NCBI GenBank assembly: GCA_002708885.1
Contig: PAPL01000068.1
Span: forward strand, 1 to 16,496
Length of the DNA stretch: 16,496 bases
Direction of reading: 5' to 3'
From: Verrucomicrobiales bacterium
Lineage (GTDB): Bacteria > Verrucomicrobiota > Verrucomicrobiia > Verrucomicrobiales > DEV007
In this document: positions 15,740 to 16,496 of the stretch, piece by piece
Position numbering within the stretch: the first letter of the stretch is position 1
Layout: each line of letters starts with the position of its first letter
Notes under the pieces: model-generated
What the model saw: only the letters and a program-made list of their open reading frames with translations
Database searches by the model: none
What the model was told of the DNA's origin: nothing
Translations under genes and position numbers: made by a program

Positions 15740-16496
15740 TTATTTCACTCCAAGAATCCGATTAGCTACATCAAAACCTGTCAAAATAGCCTCCCCTATT
15801 CTGCCCCGACCAACGAACGAATCTCCACAAAAGAACCATCCTTCGGGAGCACATTCTTCAATTTCATCTATATCGAGTGCAAACTTGGGGTGGGCATATT
15901 TCCATCTCTGTTTATTTTTCCATAATGGACCGCTTGGAGGAACATCAATGAGTTTAGAAAGCTCCGCTAACGCCTCGCTGTAAATTACATCCTCACAAGA
16001 ATCGTAATAGGACATGCTCCAACCTGGTGACATCTGTGCAACAATAACACTAACATCCATACCAACGCGTCCAGATTTTGTTTCTTCAAACCCCAACCAA
16101 GAAATAGCATGTTTACGGTCTTCATTCAGCATTGCACAACAATCAGAAGGACGAGCTATTTGTTGATCAAAGCCCATTATTATTGAGAACTGTCTGAAAA
16201 ATTCACTTTCTCCAAGTAGCCCTTTTAAATCACTCAGTGATGAAGATAAATTTTGAGATTTAGATATTAATTCAAGAACTTGAGGGGCAGGAGGAGTAAA
16301 AAGAATCGCATCAAAAACACCAAGACTCTTTCCCTCTTCAGATATAATTTTCCATGAAGATTCCGAAATTTCCTCACAGGCTATAATTCGTGTCTGTTTT
16401 ATGATTTTAGCATGAGATGCTTTGGCAATTCTTTTGCCTAGTTCGCTAATACCATTTCTATAGTTCCATTTAATCTCCTCATTAATTCTCATATCA
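15740..16496 (-). CDS. Renalase-like FAD-dependent oxidoreductase (partial, N-terminus beyond right edge)
   Basis: The frame is open to the edge of the window, so the methionine at 16492 is unlikely to be the true start; the N-terminal Rossmann GxGxxG motif that binds FAD would lie outside. The visible 250 residues fit the substrate-binding and C-terminal parts of renalase-like amine-oxidase-family proteins: FDAILFTPPAPQVLELI (60-76, the usual strand before the substrate domain), then SWLGFEETKSGR and KYAHPKFALD, and finally the FAD-contacting end FFCGDSFVGRGRIGEAILTG (222-241) followed by FDVANRIL. In bacteria such enzymes oxidise isomeric NAD(P)H forms or other small substrates; the actual reaction is not clear. 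Cytoplasmic location is likely for the visible part. Confidence 0.82.
   Translation of the reverse strand, partial: DMRINEEIKWNYRNGISELGKRIAKASHAKIIKQTRIIACEEISESSWKIISEEGKSLGVFDAILFTPPAPQVLELISKSQNLSSSLSDLKGLLGESEFFRQFSIIMGFDQQIARPSDCCAMLNEDRKHAISWLGFEETKSGRVGMDVSVIVAQMSPGWSMSYYDSCEDVIYSEALAELSKLIDVPPSGPLWKNKQRWKYAHPKFALDIDEIEECAPEGWFFCGDSFVGRGRIGEAILTGFDVANRILGVK

Noticed and set aside
1..16496. Polysaccharide utilisation locus
   Set aside because: Sulfatases and an acetylesterase are present, but there is no SusC/SusD pair, glycoside hydrolase or lyase, and the genes are on alternating strands.

Overview
The window looks like chromosome of a marine or sediment bacterium of the PVC group, most likely Verrucomicrobiota (inference). 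The grounds are two formylglycine sulfatases, a sialate O-acetylesterase-type esterase, a calcineurin-like phosphoesterase with the long N- and C-terminal extensions typical of the group, a Tat-exported xylose-isomerase-like TIM-barrel protein, an exported lactonase-like beta-propeller, moderate GC, and the near absence of Shine-Dalgarno sequences. Most products are exported hydrolases, as expected of a scavenger of sulfated and acetylated polysaccharides and phosphate esters. I see no SusC/SusD pair, transposase, integrase, CRISPR array or rRNA/tRNA gene, and no gene-free stretch longer than about 200 bp.

Layout. Positions 1-3150 are a minus-strand run that may be an operon: a secreted three-repeat protein, a lipoprotein M6-type metalloprotease, a NYN-domain putative RNase, and a sulfatase whose C-terminus lies beyond the left edge. 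Then come a lactonase-like propeller (+) and a PhoD-like phosphatase (+), a second sulfatase (-), a sialate O-acetylesterase-like protein (+), an alpha/beta hydrolase (-), an outer-membrane beta-barrel gene (-) with a broken 5' end, and a small cysteine-rich membrane or secreted protein (-) that probably carries a frameshift. After these are selD (+), a Tat-secreted TIM-barrel protein (-), a calcineurin-like phosphoesterase (+) and the C-terminal part of a renalase-like FAD oxidoreductase (-) that runs off the right edge.

The most informative region is 10.4-13.1 kb. selD is itself a selenoprotein gene: an in-frame TGA at 12088 falls in the catalytic CGU-AAK motif and is followed at E. coli-like spacing by a hairpin with a GGUC loop. 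A conventional gene call would lose its first 54 codons. Nearby, the barrel gene has a signal-peptide ORF in the same frame, separated from the barrel by two TGA codons inside a 78-bp island of nested inverted repeats. This could be a small palindromic insertion, a frameshifted gene or a leader structure. The cysteine-rich gene before it has a CCCC cluster, and a one-base shift at a T5 run replaces its weak C-terminus with a good transmembrane segment.

All four convergent gene pairs end within 0-17 bp of each other, so transcription through one gene probably reads into its neighbour unless termination signals lie inside coding sequence.
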